Below, piece after piece: positions 27,096-36,244 of a stretch of 64,000 nt of DNA (within the stretch, counting starts at the first letter, position 1; every line of letters starts with the position of its first letter). This DNA comes from Bacteroidota bacterium (lineage in GTDB: Bacteria > Bacteroidota > Bacteroidia > NS11-12g > UBA9320). The stretch is from the NCBI GenBank assembly GCA_013359235.1, contig JABWCE010000012.1, forward strand, positions 16,247 to 80,246. The letters are read 5' to 3'. The notes under the pieces are model-generated. The model did not search any database, was not told where the DNA came from, and worked only from the letters and a program-made list of their open reading frames with translations. The position numbers and the translations under genes are program-made.

Positions 27096-27167
27096 GGCTT
27101 CGTAGTTTAAAGGATAGAATTTGAGATTCCGGTTCTCAAGGTGTGGGTTCGATTCCCGCCGAAGTCG
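27096..27167 (+). tRNA. tRNA-Arg (anticodon CCG)
   Basis: The acceptor stem GGCTTCG pairs with CGAAGTC (27160-27166), with one G-T pair. The anticodon stem TGAGA/TCTCA encloses the loop TTCCGGT, giving anticodon CCG (reads CGG). The T arm is GTGGG-TTCGATT-CCCGC. The 3' CCA is not encoded. mnmH, for a tRNA-modifying enzyme, begins about 30 nt later on the same strand and may be cotranscribed with the tRNA. Confidence 0.93.
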
Positions 27168-27199
27168 CTTCATACTTTTTGAAAAATAAAAAATTAAGG

Positions 27200-28228
27200 G
27201 TGCAGACTTTAAGTGCTGAAATTTTTTTAAATCAATCTGCCAACGGAAAAATAGTAGATGTTCGTTCACCTTCCGAATATGAATCAGGTCATATTCCGGG
27301 GGCATTTTCTTTGCCTTTGTTTTCTGATGATGAAAGGGCTGTGATAGGTACTATTTACAAGCAAATTGGAAAAAAGGAAGCTATACTGGAAGGACTTGAA
27401 ATAGTTGGGAAAAAAATGAAAAATATTGCCCAAAAAGCATACGAAATTTCAAAGGGTAAATCACTTTTTGTTCACTGTTGGCGAGGGGGGATGAGAAGTA
27501 AAAGCATGGCTCAGCTTTTTGAAAATATAGGTATTGAATGTTTTGTGCTAAATGGTGGATACAAAGCATACAGAAATTTAATTTTATTAGATTTTAAAAA
27601 ATCATATAAATTCATCGTTTTGGGTGGTAAAACAGGAAGTGGAAAAACTCAGGTTTTGCAACAGCTTTACAACATGGGCGAACAAGTTTTAGACCTCGAA
27701 AAACTCGCAAGTCACAAGGGTTCGGCTTTTGGTAGTATTGGCGAAATGAAGCAACCTACAACTGAGCAGTTTGGAAATGATTTACATAAAATTCTCACTT
27801 TATTTGATAGTAAAAAAAGAATTTGGCTTGAAGATGAGAGTCATAAAATAGGTACTGTATTCATCCCTTTCGAATTTTATATAAATTACAGAAAATGTCC
27901 TCTTATTGTATTAGATATTTCATTGGAAAAGCGATTGCAAAATCTTGTAAAAATTTACGGTAATTACAGCAAAGAAGAAATTATAAAATCATTCGAAAAA
28001 ATAAGTAAAAAAATAGGCGGTCAAAACGTAATTGCAGCTAAAGAGTTATTACATCAAAATAACCTGAAAGATGCCGCTGCTATAGCACTTTACTATTATG
28101 ATAAAGCTTATATCTACGGGTTGCAAAATAAAGATACAAAACAAATAGAATATATGAATTTTGAAAATGAAGATACTTTGCAAATAGCAAAAAAACTAAT
28201 AGAAACAGCAAATGTTAAATTCAGTTAA
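27200..28228 (+). CDS. mnmH: tRNA 2-selenouridine synthase
   Basis: An N-terminal rhodanese domain has IVDVRSPSEYESGHIPGA and the catalytic Cys in FVHCWRGGMRSKSMA. A P-loop domain with GGKTGSGKTQ follows (about 145 onward). This is SelU/YbbB, which replaces sulfur in wobble 2-thiouridine of certain tRNAs with selenium from selenophosphate. There is no ATG: GTG 27200 is chosen (342 aa), TTG 27179 is possible, and a GTG at 27143 lies inside the tRNA gene and is rejected. It overlaps selD by 17 bp. Confidence 0.92.
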   Translation: MQTLSAEIFLNQSANGKIVDVRSPSEYESGHIPGAFSLPLFSDDERAVIGTIYKQIGKKEAILEGLEIVGKKMKNIAQKAYEISKGKSLFVHCWRGGMRSKSMAQLFENIGIECFVLNGGYKAYRNLILLDFKKSYKFIVLGGKTGSGKTQVLQQLYNMGEQVLDLEKLASHKGSAFGSIGEMKQPTTEQFGNDLHKILTLFDSKKRIWLEDESHKIGTVFIPFEFYINYRKCPLIVLDISLEKRLQNLVKIYGNYSKEEIIKSFEKISKKIGGQNVIAAKELLHQNNLKDAAAIALYYYDKAYIYGLQNKDTKQIEYMNFENEDTLQIAKKLIETANVKFS

Positions 28229-29246
28229 ACTCACACAATACAGCACCGGAGGGGGGTGCGGATGCAAAATAAATCCCGTTGAACTAAAAAATATAATAAA
28301 AGGAATAGTTGCCGGAAGCGAATTTCCTAATTTAATTGTTGGAAACAACACAGCAGATGATGCATCGGTTTTTGATTTAAAAAATGGTAAATTGCTTATA
28401 CAAACTGCCGATTTTTTTATGCCCATTGTTGACGACCCATACATTTATGGGCAAATAGCTGCTGCCAATGCTATAAGCGATGTTTATGCGATGGGAGGTA
28501 AACCTGTTATGGCTAATGCACTGCTTGGTTTCCCTTCAGACAAATTGCCTGCTATGGTTGCAAATGCAATTCTTAAAGGTGCTCAAAATATATGCAAAAG
28601 TGTAAATATACCCCTTGCTGGCGGGCACAGTATAAAAACCAATGAACCTATATTTGGGCTATCAGTTACCGGAATTACTTCAAAAAAACATCTTAAAACC
28701 AACAGCAATGCTAAAGAAAATGATATAATTTACATTACAAAACCTTTGGGAACGGGTATTCTTGCTACTGCTTTAAAAAGAGAAAAACTAAGTAGAAAAG
28801 GCTTGAAAAACCTGATTAAATATACAACAAAAGTAAATACAGAAGGATTGATATTTGGCAAGATTAATTATATAAATTCAATGACAGATATTACTGGATT
28901 TGGCTTGTTGGGTCATTTGAGCGAAATGTGTAATGGGGCAAAGCTTGGTGCAGAATTATATTATAATAAAATACCTGTGATTTCAGAAGTATGGAAATGT
29001 ATTGAGCAAAAAACAATTCCCGGAAATACTGCTTTTAATTATCAAAATATTGAAAAAAAAGTTAAAAGTATGCCAATAGAGTTCATTCCTATATTAAACG
29101 ACCCTCAAACAAACGGAGGATTGATGATAGCAGTAGATGAAAATAAAATTAAAACCTTTGAAAAATACTGTTTTAGAAATAATATTTCGATTTATAAAAT
29201 AGGAAAGTTTGTAAAAGATAAAAACATAAAAATTGTACAACTATGA
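28212..29246 (+). CDS. selD: selenide, water dikinase (Cys form)
   Basis: This 344-aa protein has the N-terminal motif YSTGGGCGCK with Cys (not Sec) at the catalytic position. Later metal and nucleotide motifs are NTADDASVF, DFFMPIVDDPY and GGHSIKTNEP. It makes selenophosphate from selenide and ATP. Cotranscription with mnmH (17-bp overlap) and the lack of selA/selB nearby suggest the selenium goes into tRNA here. Confidence 0.95.
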   Translation: MLNSVKLTQYSTGGGCGCKINPVELKNIIKGIVAGSEFPNLIVGNNTADDASVFDLKNGKLLIQTADFFMPIVDDPYIYGQIAAANAISDVYAMGGKPVMANALLGFPSDKLPAMVANAILKGAQNICKSVNIPLAGGHSIKTNEPIFGLSVTGITSKKHLKTNSNAKENDIIYITKPLGTGILATALKREKLSRKGLKNLIKYTTKVNTEGLIFGKINYINSMTDITGFGLLGHLSEMCNGAKLGAELYYNKIPVISEVWKCIEQKTIPGNTAFNYQNIEKKVKSMPIEFIPILNDPQTNGGLMIAVDENKIKTFEKYCFRNNISIYKIGKFVKDKNIKIVQL

Positions 29247-29614
29247 ATCAGGAATTGAAAATTGAACTCGACTCTCTCCAAAATGATGTAGATTTTTACA
29301 AAACTTCAATAAAAGAAGTTTCAGATGAAATTATTGACGAAAAAATATCTGAATTTCCCATTTTTATTGCACATAAATCAAAAATACCATTTGGCGAAAT
29401 TATATTAGACCATACCGAACTTAACACAACATGGAGCATAAGTGTTTCAACTCTCGAAGAATTTATGGATAAAAACATAATAGAAAACTCAAAAGCCGGG
29501 TTTTTCAAAGCTAACTACAAAAATCCGCAAGAATTTATTTGCATATTTCTAATAACGGGTATTTCAGCAAGTTTTGTGTTTGTGCCTTATAAAAGTGAAA
29601 ACCAGAAATTTTAA
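29243..29614 (+). CDS. conserved hypothetical protein
   Basis: This 123-aa soluble protein has an acidic N-terminus and a compact alpha/beta pattern (FPIFIAHKSKIPFGEIILDH). It overlaps the selD stop by ATGA, so it is the third gene of the mnmH-selD operon. I cannot assign a function; a link to selenium or tRNA is possible only through position. It is convergent with the helicase gene. Confidence 0.7.
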   Translation: MNQELKIELDSLQNDVDFYKTSIKEVSDEIIDEKISEFPIFIAHKSKIPFGEIILDHTELNTTWSISVSTLEEFMDKNIIENSKAGFFKANYKNPQEFICIFLITGISASFVFVPYKSENQKF

Positions 29615-29622
29615 TATAAAAT

Positions 29623-30942
29623 TTATTCGATATACTTGTCTAATCCTGCAAAACACATCACTTCGGGTTTTACTTTAATGTCTGAAATTTTTACAGTTTG
29701 CAAAAGTTTAAGCCCTTCAAAAGTACGGCAACGGCTTAATGCCACATAAAGTTGCCCCGCAGCAAAAGCTCCACCTTCAAGATTTAAAACCACATTGTTA
29801 AATGTAAGTCCTTGGCTTTTGTGTATGGTTATAGCCCATGCAAGCTTTAAAGGAAATTGAGTAAAAGTTCCGATTACTTTTTCAATTATAGTTTTTTTTT
29901 CAGGGTCAAAAACATATTCAATTTGCTCCCAAACCTCACGCGATACTGTAACTTCTTTGTTGTTTTCAAGCAATATACAGATTTCATCATCAAAAATTTC
30001 AATAACTTTTCCCAGTGTGCCATTCACCCATTTTTTATTCAAATCGTTTCTTATCATTATCACCTGTGCATCTTTCTTAACGCTTAGTATTTCGTCAGTC
30101 GGATAATTTGAAGCGCTGAAATTACCATCAATTTTTGCTTTAAAATCAAATTGAGGATTTTTGATTTTAGCAAGTTGTAAAAGATTTTCGGCAGTTGCAG
30201 CAGCATTGCGAGTTGATAGTAAAATTCCAAATTGGTTTTCATCAATTTCATTTTTTGAAACCAATCGGCTGTTAAGTTCTTCGAGGTCGTGCAAAGCAGC
30301 AGTAGCTGTACGTATTTTATCCAAAAGGTTGATATAATATTGTTCAGTTTGTCTGTAAACGGTTTTTAGTTCAATTATTTCAAAATTTGATTTTTTAAAA
30401 ACATTTGATGAAAAATAATACGGACTTTGGTACAACATACTCAGCTTTTCCAACTCATCGGGTTTTACAACAGGTTCAAGTTGAAAATTATCGCCAACTA
30501 TAAGTAATTGCTTACCCCCAAAGGGCAACTCGTTTTTAAGGATTTTTCTCAATATTAAATCAACGGAATCAAATACATCGGCTCTAACCATACTTATTTC
30601 ATCAATTACGAGCAAATCCATTTTTTTTATAATTTTAATTTTTCGGGCATTTAGTTTATGATTAAGCCAACGGGGGTCATTTGGCAAAAGTAAGCCGAAA
30701 TGTAACCCGAAAAATGAATGAAGTGTAACACCGCGTATGTTTAATGCAGCAATTCCGGTAGGTGCAGTAAAAATTATTTTTTTTTTCGAAAACTTTGCAA
30801 GAGCCTTTAAAAAAGTTGACTTGCCTGTACCGGCCTTACCACATAGGTTTACTGATAATTTTTGTATATGAATTAAATCCCAAACTTTTTTCCATTCGGC
30901 ATCGGTCAAAAAAAGCTGTGTAAGTTCGTTTTGATTTTCCAA
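29623..30942 (-). CDS. PIF1-like superfamily 1 helicase / AAA ATPase
   Basis: This 439-aa protein has Walker A GKAGTGKSTF (about residue 35), motif Ia TAPTGIAALN, Walker B LLVIDEISMV and GDNFQLEP. A C-terminal motif AITIHKSQGLTFNNV precedes YVALSRCRT. This is the order of PIF1/RecD2-type DNA helicases. The start is TTG at 30942. It follows sucA by 28 bp on the same strand but has no metabolic link to it. Confidence 0.9.
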   Translation of the reverse strand: MENQNELTQLFLTDAEWKKVWDLIHIQKLSVNLCGKAGTGKSTFLKALAKFSKKKIIFTAPTGIAALNIRGVTLHSFFGLHFGLLLPNDPRWLNHKLNARKIKIIKKMDLLVIDEISMVRADVFDSVDLILRKILKNELPFGGKQLLIVGDNFQLEPVVKPDELEKLSMLYQSPYYFSSNVFKKSNFEIIELKTVYRQTEQYYINLLDKIRTATAALHDLEELNSRLVSKNEIDENQFGILLSTRNAAATAENLLQLAKIKNPQFDFKAKIDGNFSASNYPTDEILSVKKDAQVIMIRNDLNKKWVNGTLGKVIEIFDDEICILLENNKEVTVSREVWEQIEYVFDPEKKTIIEKVIGTFTQFPLKLAWAITIHKSQGLTFNNVVLNLEGGAFAAGQLYVALSRCRTFEGLKLLQTVKISDIKVKPEVMCFAGLDKYIE

Positions 30943-30970
30943 ATTTTAAATATTCAGAAAGCAATATTAG

Positions 30971-33661
30971 CTATATAATTCCAAATGCTTTTTTTAAAAT
31001 CTCATTTTGTTCGATATTGTGCAAAACAGCAAAACCTGTAGCTGGCGAGCTGCTTTCGCTACGGCAAATAAAATCTGTAATTTCTGATAATTTGTTTCTT
31101 AAAAGAAATGTGTAAGCTCCCATATTTTCGGGTTCTTCCTGCACCCAAATTATTTTGGCTTTTTTGTATTTTTTTCTAATTTTTTCAAGTTCATTTTTAG
31201 GAAATGGATAGTATTGTTCAAGTCTTACAATTGCAATTTTTTCTATCTTTTCATTTTCTCTGAAATTAATAAGGTCGTAGTATATTTTGCCGCTGCATAG
31301 CAACACGCGTTCAATATTGTTGTTTTCTGGGAGTTCATCATCAATTATTTTTTTAAAATTTTCATTTGTAAAATCTTTTTCTGAACTTACACATTTTGAG
31401 TTTCGTAGTAATGATTTTGGTGTAAAAACAATAAGAGGTTTGCGTGTTTTTCCTTTTATCTGCAATCGTAATAAATGAAACAAATTTGATGGTGTTGATG
31501 GATAAGCTACCGTCATATTATTTGAGGCACACATTTGCAGAAACCTTTCAATACGTGCAGATGAATGTTCGGGTCCTTGTCCTTCGTAACCATGGGGCAA
31601 AAACATTGTAAGCCCACATTCTGTTTTCCATTTTGCCATGCCACTTGAAATAAATTGGTCAATTACAATTTGTGCACCATTAAAAAAATCACCAAACTGT
31701 GCTTCCCATATTGTAAGAGTATTGTTGTTTGTAATACTGTAACCATATTCAAACCCTAAAACCGCGTATTCTGAAAGCAACGAGTTGTATATTTCAAATT
31801 TTCCTTTTGCTTTTTTTATATGTTGTAATGGAACATACTCAAGTTCGGTATCTTCTTTTTTTATTACTGCATGACGATGGCTGAAAGTTCCACGTTCTAC
31901 GTCTTGCCCCGTGATACGAACATTATATCCTTCGTATAAAAGAGAGGTATATGCTATAAGTTCGCCCATTGCCCAATCGTAATTGCCTGTTGCAACCATT
32001 TTCTTTCTTTCATCAAAAAGTTTTACAATTTTATTTATTGGAGTGTATTCGTCGGGAATATGACAAATTTGTGAAGCAAGTTCGATTAAAGTATTTTTTT
32101 CAATAGAAGTTTTAACTTTTTCATCGTTTATATCATCAGTATCGAATTGTTTGGGTTTAACAATTGCTTTTGCCGGTTTTTTTCTAACTAAATCTAATTT
32201 TTCCTGAAGCATTTTTCTAAATTCAGTTTCCATTTCTACAGCAAGTTTTGCTTCAATTTTTCCAGCTTCTTCAAGTTGCTTAATGTAAATTTTTCGAGAA
32301 TCGGGGTGTGTACTTATACTTTTATAAAGCAAAGGCTGTGTAAATCTGGGTTCATCGCCTTCATTGTGTCCGTATTTACGGTACCCGAGTAAGTCAATAA
32401 AAATATCTTCATGATATCTTTGACGATATTCAACAGCCAATTTTATTACATAAGCTATGGCTTCGGGATAATCAGCGTTTACATGAAAAACAGGGCATTT
32501 AGTAACTTTTGCTATATCTGTACAGTAAATTGACGATCGCCCATCTTGATAATTTGTAGTAAACCCTATTTGATTATTAGCAACGATATGAATGGTTCCG
32601 CCTGTGGTATATGCTTCAAGGTTGCTCATTTGCAAAGTTTCATAAACTATACCTTGCCCAGAAATAGATGCATCACCATGAATTAATATTGGAAAAACCT
32701 CGTCAATATTTTTATAATTATTATCCAGTTCAGCTCTCGACATACCTTCTACTACAGGGTTTACAGCTTCAAGGTGCGAAGGGTTGGGACTTAGTTTTAA
32801 CGCTACATCTTTTCCTTTTAGCGTTTTGATTTTGCTTGTGTAGCCAAGATGATATTTCACATCGCCCTCAAACAATGCGTCTTGATATGCTTTGCCTTCA
32901 AATTCGGTAAATACTTCTTCATAGGTTTTACCCAAAATACTAGTGAGTACATTTAGTCTTCCGCGATGTGCCATGCCTATTACAAACAGTTTTCCACCCA
33001 GCTCGGCTCCATGATTTATAAGGGTGTCAATTGCTGGTATTAAACCTTCGAGTCCTTCAAGCGAAAATCGTTTTTGTCCAACATATTTGGTATGAAGAAA
33101 GCTTTCAAAAACCATTGCCTGATTTAATTTTTCTAAAATTCTACGCTTTTGTACAATATCAAAATCAGGCGTATTTTGCACACTTTCCATTTTTTGTATA
33201 AGCCATTTTTTCTTTTCAGGATTAAGTATATACATAAACTCAACGCCAATGTGATTACAGTAAGTTTTTTGCAAAAAAGATACAATGTCGTTTAGTTTTG
33301 CAGGTCCTATACCAATCTCAATTCCTGCGTTAAAAGTTGTATTTAGGTCTTCTTGGCTTAGCCCAAAATTTTCTAATTCAAGATTTGGTGTATAAGTTCG
33401 CCTTGCTCTTACAGGATTGGTTTTTGTAAACAAATGCCCTCTTGTTCTATAGCCGTAATTTATTAGGTTAAGAACTTTTATTTCTTTTTCGATATCTGTT
33501 GATAAAGATTGAGATTTTATATCAGAAACAGAAGCAAATTCAAATCCTTCAAAAAACTTTTGCCATCCGAAATCAACTGAATTTTTATTATTTTTATATT
33601 GATTATAAAGATTTTCAATAAAATTTATTTCAGAATTTGATAAATAAGAATTTTTTTCCAT
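30971..33661 (-). CDS. sucA: 2-oxoglutarate dehydrogenase E1 component
   Basis: This 896-aa thiamine diphosphate enzyme begins with YLSNSEINFIENLYNQYK. The TPP/metal motif is GDASISGQGIVYETLQMSNL, then IVANNQIGFTT, and the C-terminal transketolase part has EAQFGDFFNGAQIVIDQF. It decarboxylates 2-oxoglutarate in the TCA cycle. The E2 partner sucB, often next to sucA, is absent on both sides here. Confidence 0.96.
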   Translation of the reverse strand: MEKNSYLSNSEINFIENLYNQYKNNKNSVDFGWQKFFEGFEFASVSDIKSQSLSTDIEKEIKVLNLINYGYRTRGHLFTKTNPVRARRTYTPNLELENFGLSQEDLNTTFNAGIEIGIGPAKLNDIVSFLQKTYCNHIGVEFMYILNPEKKKWLIQKMESVQNTPDFDIVQKRRILEKLNQAMVFESFLHTKYVGQKRFSLEGLEGLIPAIDTLINHGAELGGKLFVIGMAHRGRLNVLTSILGKTYEEVFTEFEGKAYQDALFEGDVKYHLGYTSKIKTLKGKDVALKLSPNPSHLEAVNPVVEGMSRAELDNNYKNIDEVFPILIHGDASISGQGIVYETLQMSNLEAYTTGGTIHIVANNQIGFTTNYQDGRSSIYCTDIAKVTKCPVFHVNADYPEAIAYVIKLAVEYRQRYHEDIFIDLLGYRKYGHNEGDEPRFTQPLLYKSISTHPDSRKIYIKQLEEAGKIEAKLAVEMETEFRKMLQEKLDLVRKKPAKAIVKPKQFDTDDINDEKVKTSIEKNTLIELASQICHIPDEYTPINKIVKLFDERKKMVATGNYDWAMGELIAYTSLLYEGYNVRITGQDVERGTFSHRHAVIKKEDTELEYVPLQHIKKAKGKFEIYNSLLSEYAVLGFEYGYSITNNNTLTIWEAQFGDFFNGAQIVIDQFISSGMAKWKTECGLTMFLPHGYEGQGPEHSSARIERFLQMCASNNMTVAYPSTPSNLFHLLRLQIKGKTRKPLIVFTPKSLLRNSKCVSSEKDFTNENFKKIIDDELPENNNIERVLLCSGKIYYDLINFRENEKIEKIAIVRLEQYYPFPKNELEKIRKKYKKAKIIWVQEEPENMGAYTFLLRNKLSEITDFICRSESSSPATGFAVLHNIEQNEILKKAFGII

Positions 33662-33671
33662 TTCTTAGTTT

Positions 33672-33679
33672 CAAAGATA
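33672..33679 (-). promoter_or_regulatory. -7 element of sucA
   Basis: TATCTTTG on the minus strand lies 10 nt before the sucA ATG. Confidence 0.5.
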
Positions 33680-33769
33680 ATTATTTAATGTTTGGGAAGA
33701 TATTTTAAAAAAATTAACCATAAAATTCTGTAATTGTTTTAATTTTATAATTACATATACATTAAATTG

Positions 33770-33793
33770 TCGGCAGGTGTCCTCACCTGCCGA
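33770..33793. repeat. palindromic intergenic repeat, copy 1
   Basis: A perfect 10-bp stem TCGGCAGGTG / CACCTGCCGA closes a TCCT tetraloop. A related, partly degraded copy lies at 35083-35106, on the other side of the T9SS cargo gene and in the same orientation. Confidence 0.8.
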
Positions 33794-33920
33794 AATACTT
33801 ACGTTAATAAATCAATAAAAATTAATCAATGGTAACTCCAACCCCCAGTACAAAATAATTAAATTTCATTTTGCATAATTTTGATTTTAAAATTAATCAA
33901 ACTTACTATCAGCAGCTTAA

Positions 33921-33976
33921 CAAATATTTTTAAAAAATATTTGTTTTGTTATATATATATATATATATATATATAT
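33921..33976. repeat. AT-rich hairpin and (AT)13 microsatellite
   Basis: CAAATATTTT (33921-33930) and AAAATATTTG (33934-33943) form a 10-bp stem. An uninterrupted AT dinucleotide tract runs from 33951 to 33976. The gap 33662-34235 contains no gene that I can support. Confidence 0.85.
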
Positions 33977-34010
33977 TGCCAGCCGAATTATAAAATATAA
34001 ACATTATAGA

Positions 34011-34018
34011 AAGGAGGT
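34011..34018 (+). other. orphan perfect Shine-Dalgarno
   Basis: AAGGAGGT, a full complement of the 16S 3' tail, stands in a gene-less gap. Five nt downstream, at the place of a start codon, is ATT. The frame then gives a short Lys-rich signal-like stretch and stops within 13 codons. It may be the remnant of a lost secreted-protein gene. Confidence 0.4.
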
Positions 34019-34235
34019 AAAATTCAAAAAAAAATAAAAACTAAAACATGGTTTAACTAAAAATTGAAATATTTTAAGAGTTTTATGTAATACATAACAA
34101 GCAATTTAATAAAATCACATACGCCCAAACTAAAACCCAATAATTCATTTATTAATTAAACAGTAAAACCGACCTAAATATTCATATTTCCAAGTTGTTT
34201 TGGAACTTAAAAAAATTAAATTTGTTAAAAATTTT

Positions 34236-35066
34236 ATGAAAATTATTTTTATAGTTTTTGCATGTATTTTATTCAACTTTCAAGGTATCTGCCAAAATGT
34301 ATATCTTGAAAAATTTGATACAAAAGAATCTTTAAAAAAATGGAAGGTTTTAAATAATGGGAAAGTGTATTTGTCAAATAATTTTACTTATAAAGGACTT
34401 ACATTTTATAAGCCCCAAAAAGATTCATTTTTGATTTTAAAAGATACTACATATAATTGGCTTTATAGTTTCCATTTAACTCGCTGTTTTAAAGTTATTC
34501 CTTCTTTAAATATTAATTTCAAACTTGCATTTTTTTCTAGTGACACATTTGATTACTTAACTTATGGATATAAGTTTTACGATAAAAATAAGAAAATTAT
34601 TTTGAGTTCAAATTTTCCAGTATATCCATTTTTTTATGATTTGAATATATTTGGAGTTGGTTGTCAAATTGATGATTTGAAAAATAAAATTTTAGAAAAT
34701 ACAGATAGTGTCGAAATAAATTTTCATTTTAATCCAACTCATCCCTACGATACAATTGAGAGAATAATTGTAATAGATGAGATTTTTTTTAGTAATAATT
34801 ATGCAGACATTAATAATTATAATAATTTTAAGTTTGAAATTTTTCCTAATCCTGCTTATAAACAAATCAGCTTTGTATTTCCTTCATCATATTATCCTGT
34901 ATTAATTACGTTATTCGATATGAAAGGAAATGAATTATTACGCAAAACAGCAAATAATCAATCAGATAGTGTTTTAAATATAGAGAACTTAAAACAAGGG
35001 TTATATTTTATTAAAGCTACTTCTGAAAATGGTAAAATTTCTTATAAAAAGATAATAATATACTAA
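34236..35066 (+). CDS. T9SS type A sorting-domain secreted protein
   Basis: From ATG 34236 this is a 276-aa protein with a signal peptide (IFIVFACILFNFQGICQ). A beta-rich middle (about 20-190) has no recognised domain. A C-terminal T9SS sorting domain of about 75 residues (FEIFPNPAYKQISFVF, then LYFIKATSENGKISYKKIIIY) follows. It is exported by the type IX system and probably surface-attached or released. It is flanked by related hairpin repeats. An earlier in-frame TTG at 34200 is less likely. Confidence 0.85.
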   Translation: MKIIFIVFACILFNFQGICQNVYLEKFDTKESLKKWKVLNNGKVYLSNNFTYKGLTFYKPQKDSFLILKDTTYNWLYSFHLTRCFKVIPSLNINFKLAFFSSDTFDYLTYGYKFYDKNKKIILSSNFPVYPFFYDLNIFGVGCQIDDLKNKILENTDSVEINFHFNPTHPYDTIERIIVIDEIFFSNNYADINNYNNFKFEIFPNPAYKQISFVFPSSYYPVLITLFDMKGNELLRKTANNQSDSVLNIENLKQGLYFIKATSENGKISYKKIIIY

Positions 35067-35082
35067 ATAAAAAATTAAATTA

Positions 35083-35106
35083 TCAGCAGATGTCCTCACC
35101 TGCCGA
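35083..35106. repeat. palindromic intergenic repeat, copy 2
   Basis: TCAGCAGATG, TCCT, CACCTGCCGA: the right arm and loop are identical to the copy at 33770-33793. The left arm has two changes that weaken the stem. Confidence 0.75.
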
Positions 35107-35144
35107 AATTCATGTTAGAAAAGGTCGAGCTAAAAATTGATATT

Positions 35145-36134
35145 TCAATTTATATATCCATTGCTTTTAAACCAAGCTATACTGTTTTTTATAGCTGTAT
35201 CAATAGGTGTGGAGGGCATTAGCAATTCTCTACGAGCTTTTGAAGGGTCGTAATAATTTTCATTTAAAGAAAGCAAAGCAATACCCATACTTATTACCGG
35301 TTTTTTCTTAGTAATTCTTGCCCAAACAGAACTTAAAAAACCTACAAATAATACAGTAAATTTTCCTACTTTTCTCATATTAAAATTTTTACCAATTACA
35401 TTAAATATTTTTTTAAAAAACTCAAAATAAGTAAGGTTTTCGTTGCCTGCCAAATAGCATTCGCCTGTTTTTCCCATAGTTATAGCATTAACAACAGCAA
35501 TTGCAACATCTTTGCTGTAAACAAAATTTCGCCCTCCGTCATTATAAAACTTCAATTGATTGTTGCATACCGAAACTATCAGTTTTCCTGATGAGGGTTT
35601 TGCATCAAATTCGCCAATCATAAAAGTAGGGTTAATAATTACTACCGGGAACCCATTTTCTTTAAATTCGTTTATCAATATTTGCTGTGCATTGAATTTG
35701 CTGTCAAGATAATCCATTTTAAACTCAGAACTATTATACGGAACAAATTCATTTCCCGGATTTTGCTTTGTACCATTGCCAAACGAACTTGCAGAACCAA
35801 TATGAATCATTCGTTCAAGTTTTAGTTCTTTAACTGCTTTAATAATATTTACAGTTCCTTCAATATTCACTTTTATTATCATTTCGGAGCGTCTGGGGTA
35901 CAAATCTGTTATTGCTGCTATGTGTATTACAATTTCACAACCTTTTAATTGCTCTAACAATAAATTATAATTTAAAATATTTCCCCTGCAAATTTCTACT
36001 CCTGTATCTTCTAAAGATTTTGAATTTTCATTTTCCAAAACCAATGCTTTTACTAAGTAGTTTTTATTTAATAATTCGCGACAAACGCTATTGCCTAACA
36101 TTCCACATGCTCCTGTAACAAAGACTTTTTTCAT
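35145..36134 (-). CDS. NAD-dependent epimerase/dehydratase family protein (extended SDR)
   Basis: This 329-aa protein has a dinucleotide loop GACGMLG at residues 8-14, VIHIAAITDLY, and an active-site region with Ser-Ser-x-x-x-Gly (GSASSFGNGT). The usual YxxxK Tyr appears shifted to YLDSKFNAQQ. It resembles dihydroflavonol-4-reductase-like or 3-beta-HSD-like enzymes. The substrate is unknown. It is monocistronic. Confidence 0.85.
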   Translation of the reverse strand: MKKVFVTGACGMLGNSVCRELLNKNYLVKALVLENENSKSLEDTGVEICRGNILNYNLLLEQLKGCEIVIHIAAITDLYPRRSEMIIKVNIEGTVNIIKAVKELKLERMIHIGSASSFGNGTKQNPGNEFVPYNSSEFKMDYLDSKFNAQQILINEFKENGFPVVIINPTFMIGEFDAKPSSGKLIVSVCNNQLKFYNDGGRNFVYSKDVAIAVVNAITMGKTGECYLAGNENLTYFEFFKKIFNVIGKNFNMRKVGKFTVLFVGFLSSVWARITKKKPVISMGIALLSLNENYYDPSKARRELLMPSTPIDTAIKNSIAWFKSNGYIN

Positions 36135-36202
36135 TAAATACCAAGATATATTATCGGGCGATAAAATTAGGCTAAAAAAATAATTTCATAATGCTATTAG
36201 AA

Positions 36203-36244
36203 AAATAAACCCAAACCATGAGAAAAATTAGTTTGGGTTTATTT
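36203..36244 (-). terminator. intrinsic terminator reaching into the upstream gene
   Basis: AAATAAACCCAAAC (36203-36216) and GTTTGGGTTTATTT (36231-36244) form a perfect 14-bp stem, followed by T residues on the minus strand. The 5' arm of the hairpin covers the last codons and stop of the gene that ends at 36228. Confidence 0.8.

Noticed and set aside
27143..27199. N-terminal extension of mnmH starting at GTG 27143
   Set aside because: It lies inside the tRNA-Arg gene (27096-27167); GTG 27200 or TTG 27179 leave a normal rhodanese start.
33951..33976. AT tract as a functional origin or promoter element
   Set aside because: A simple microsatellite; no DnaA boxes, dnaA gene or -7/-33 pair that uses it.
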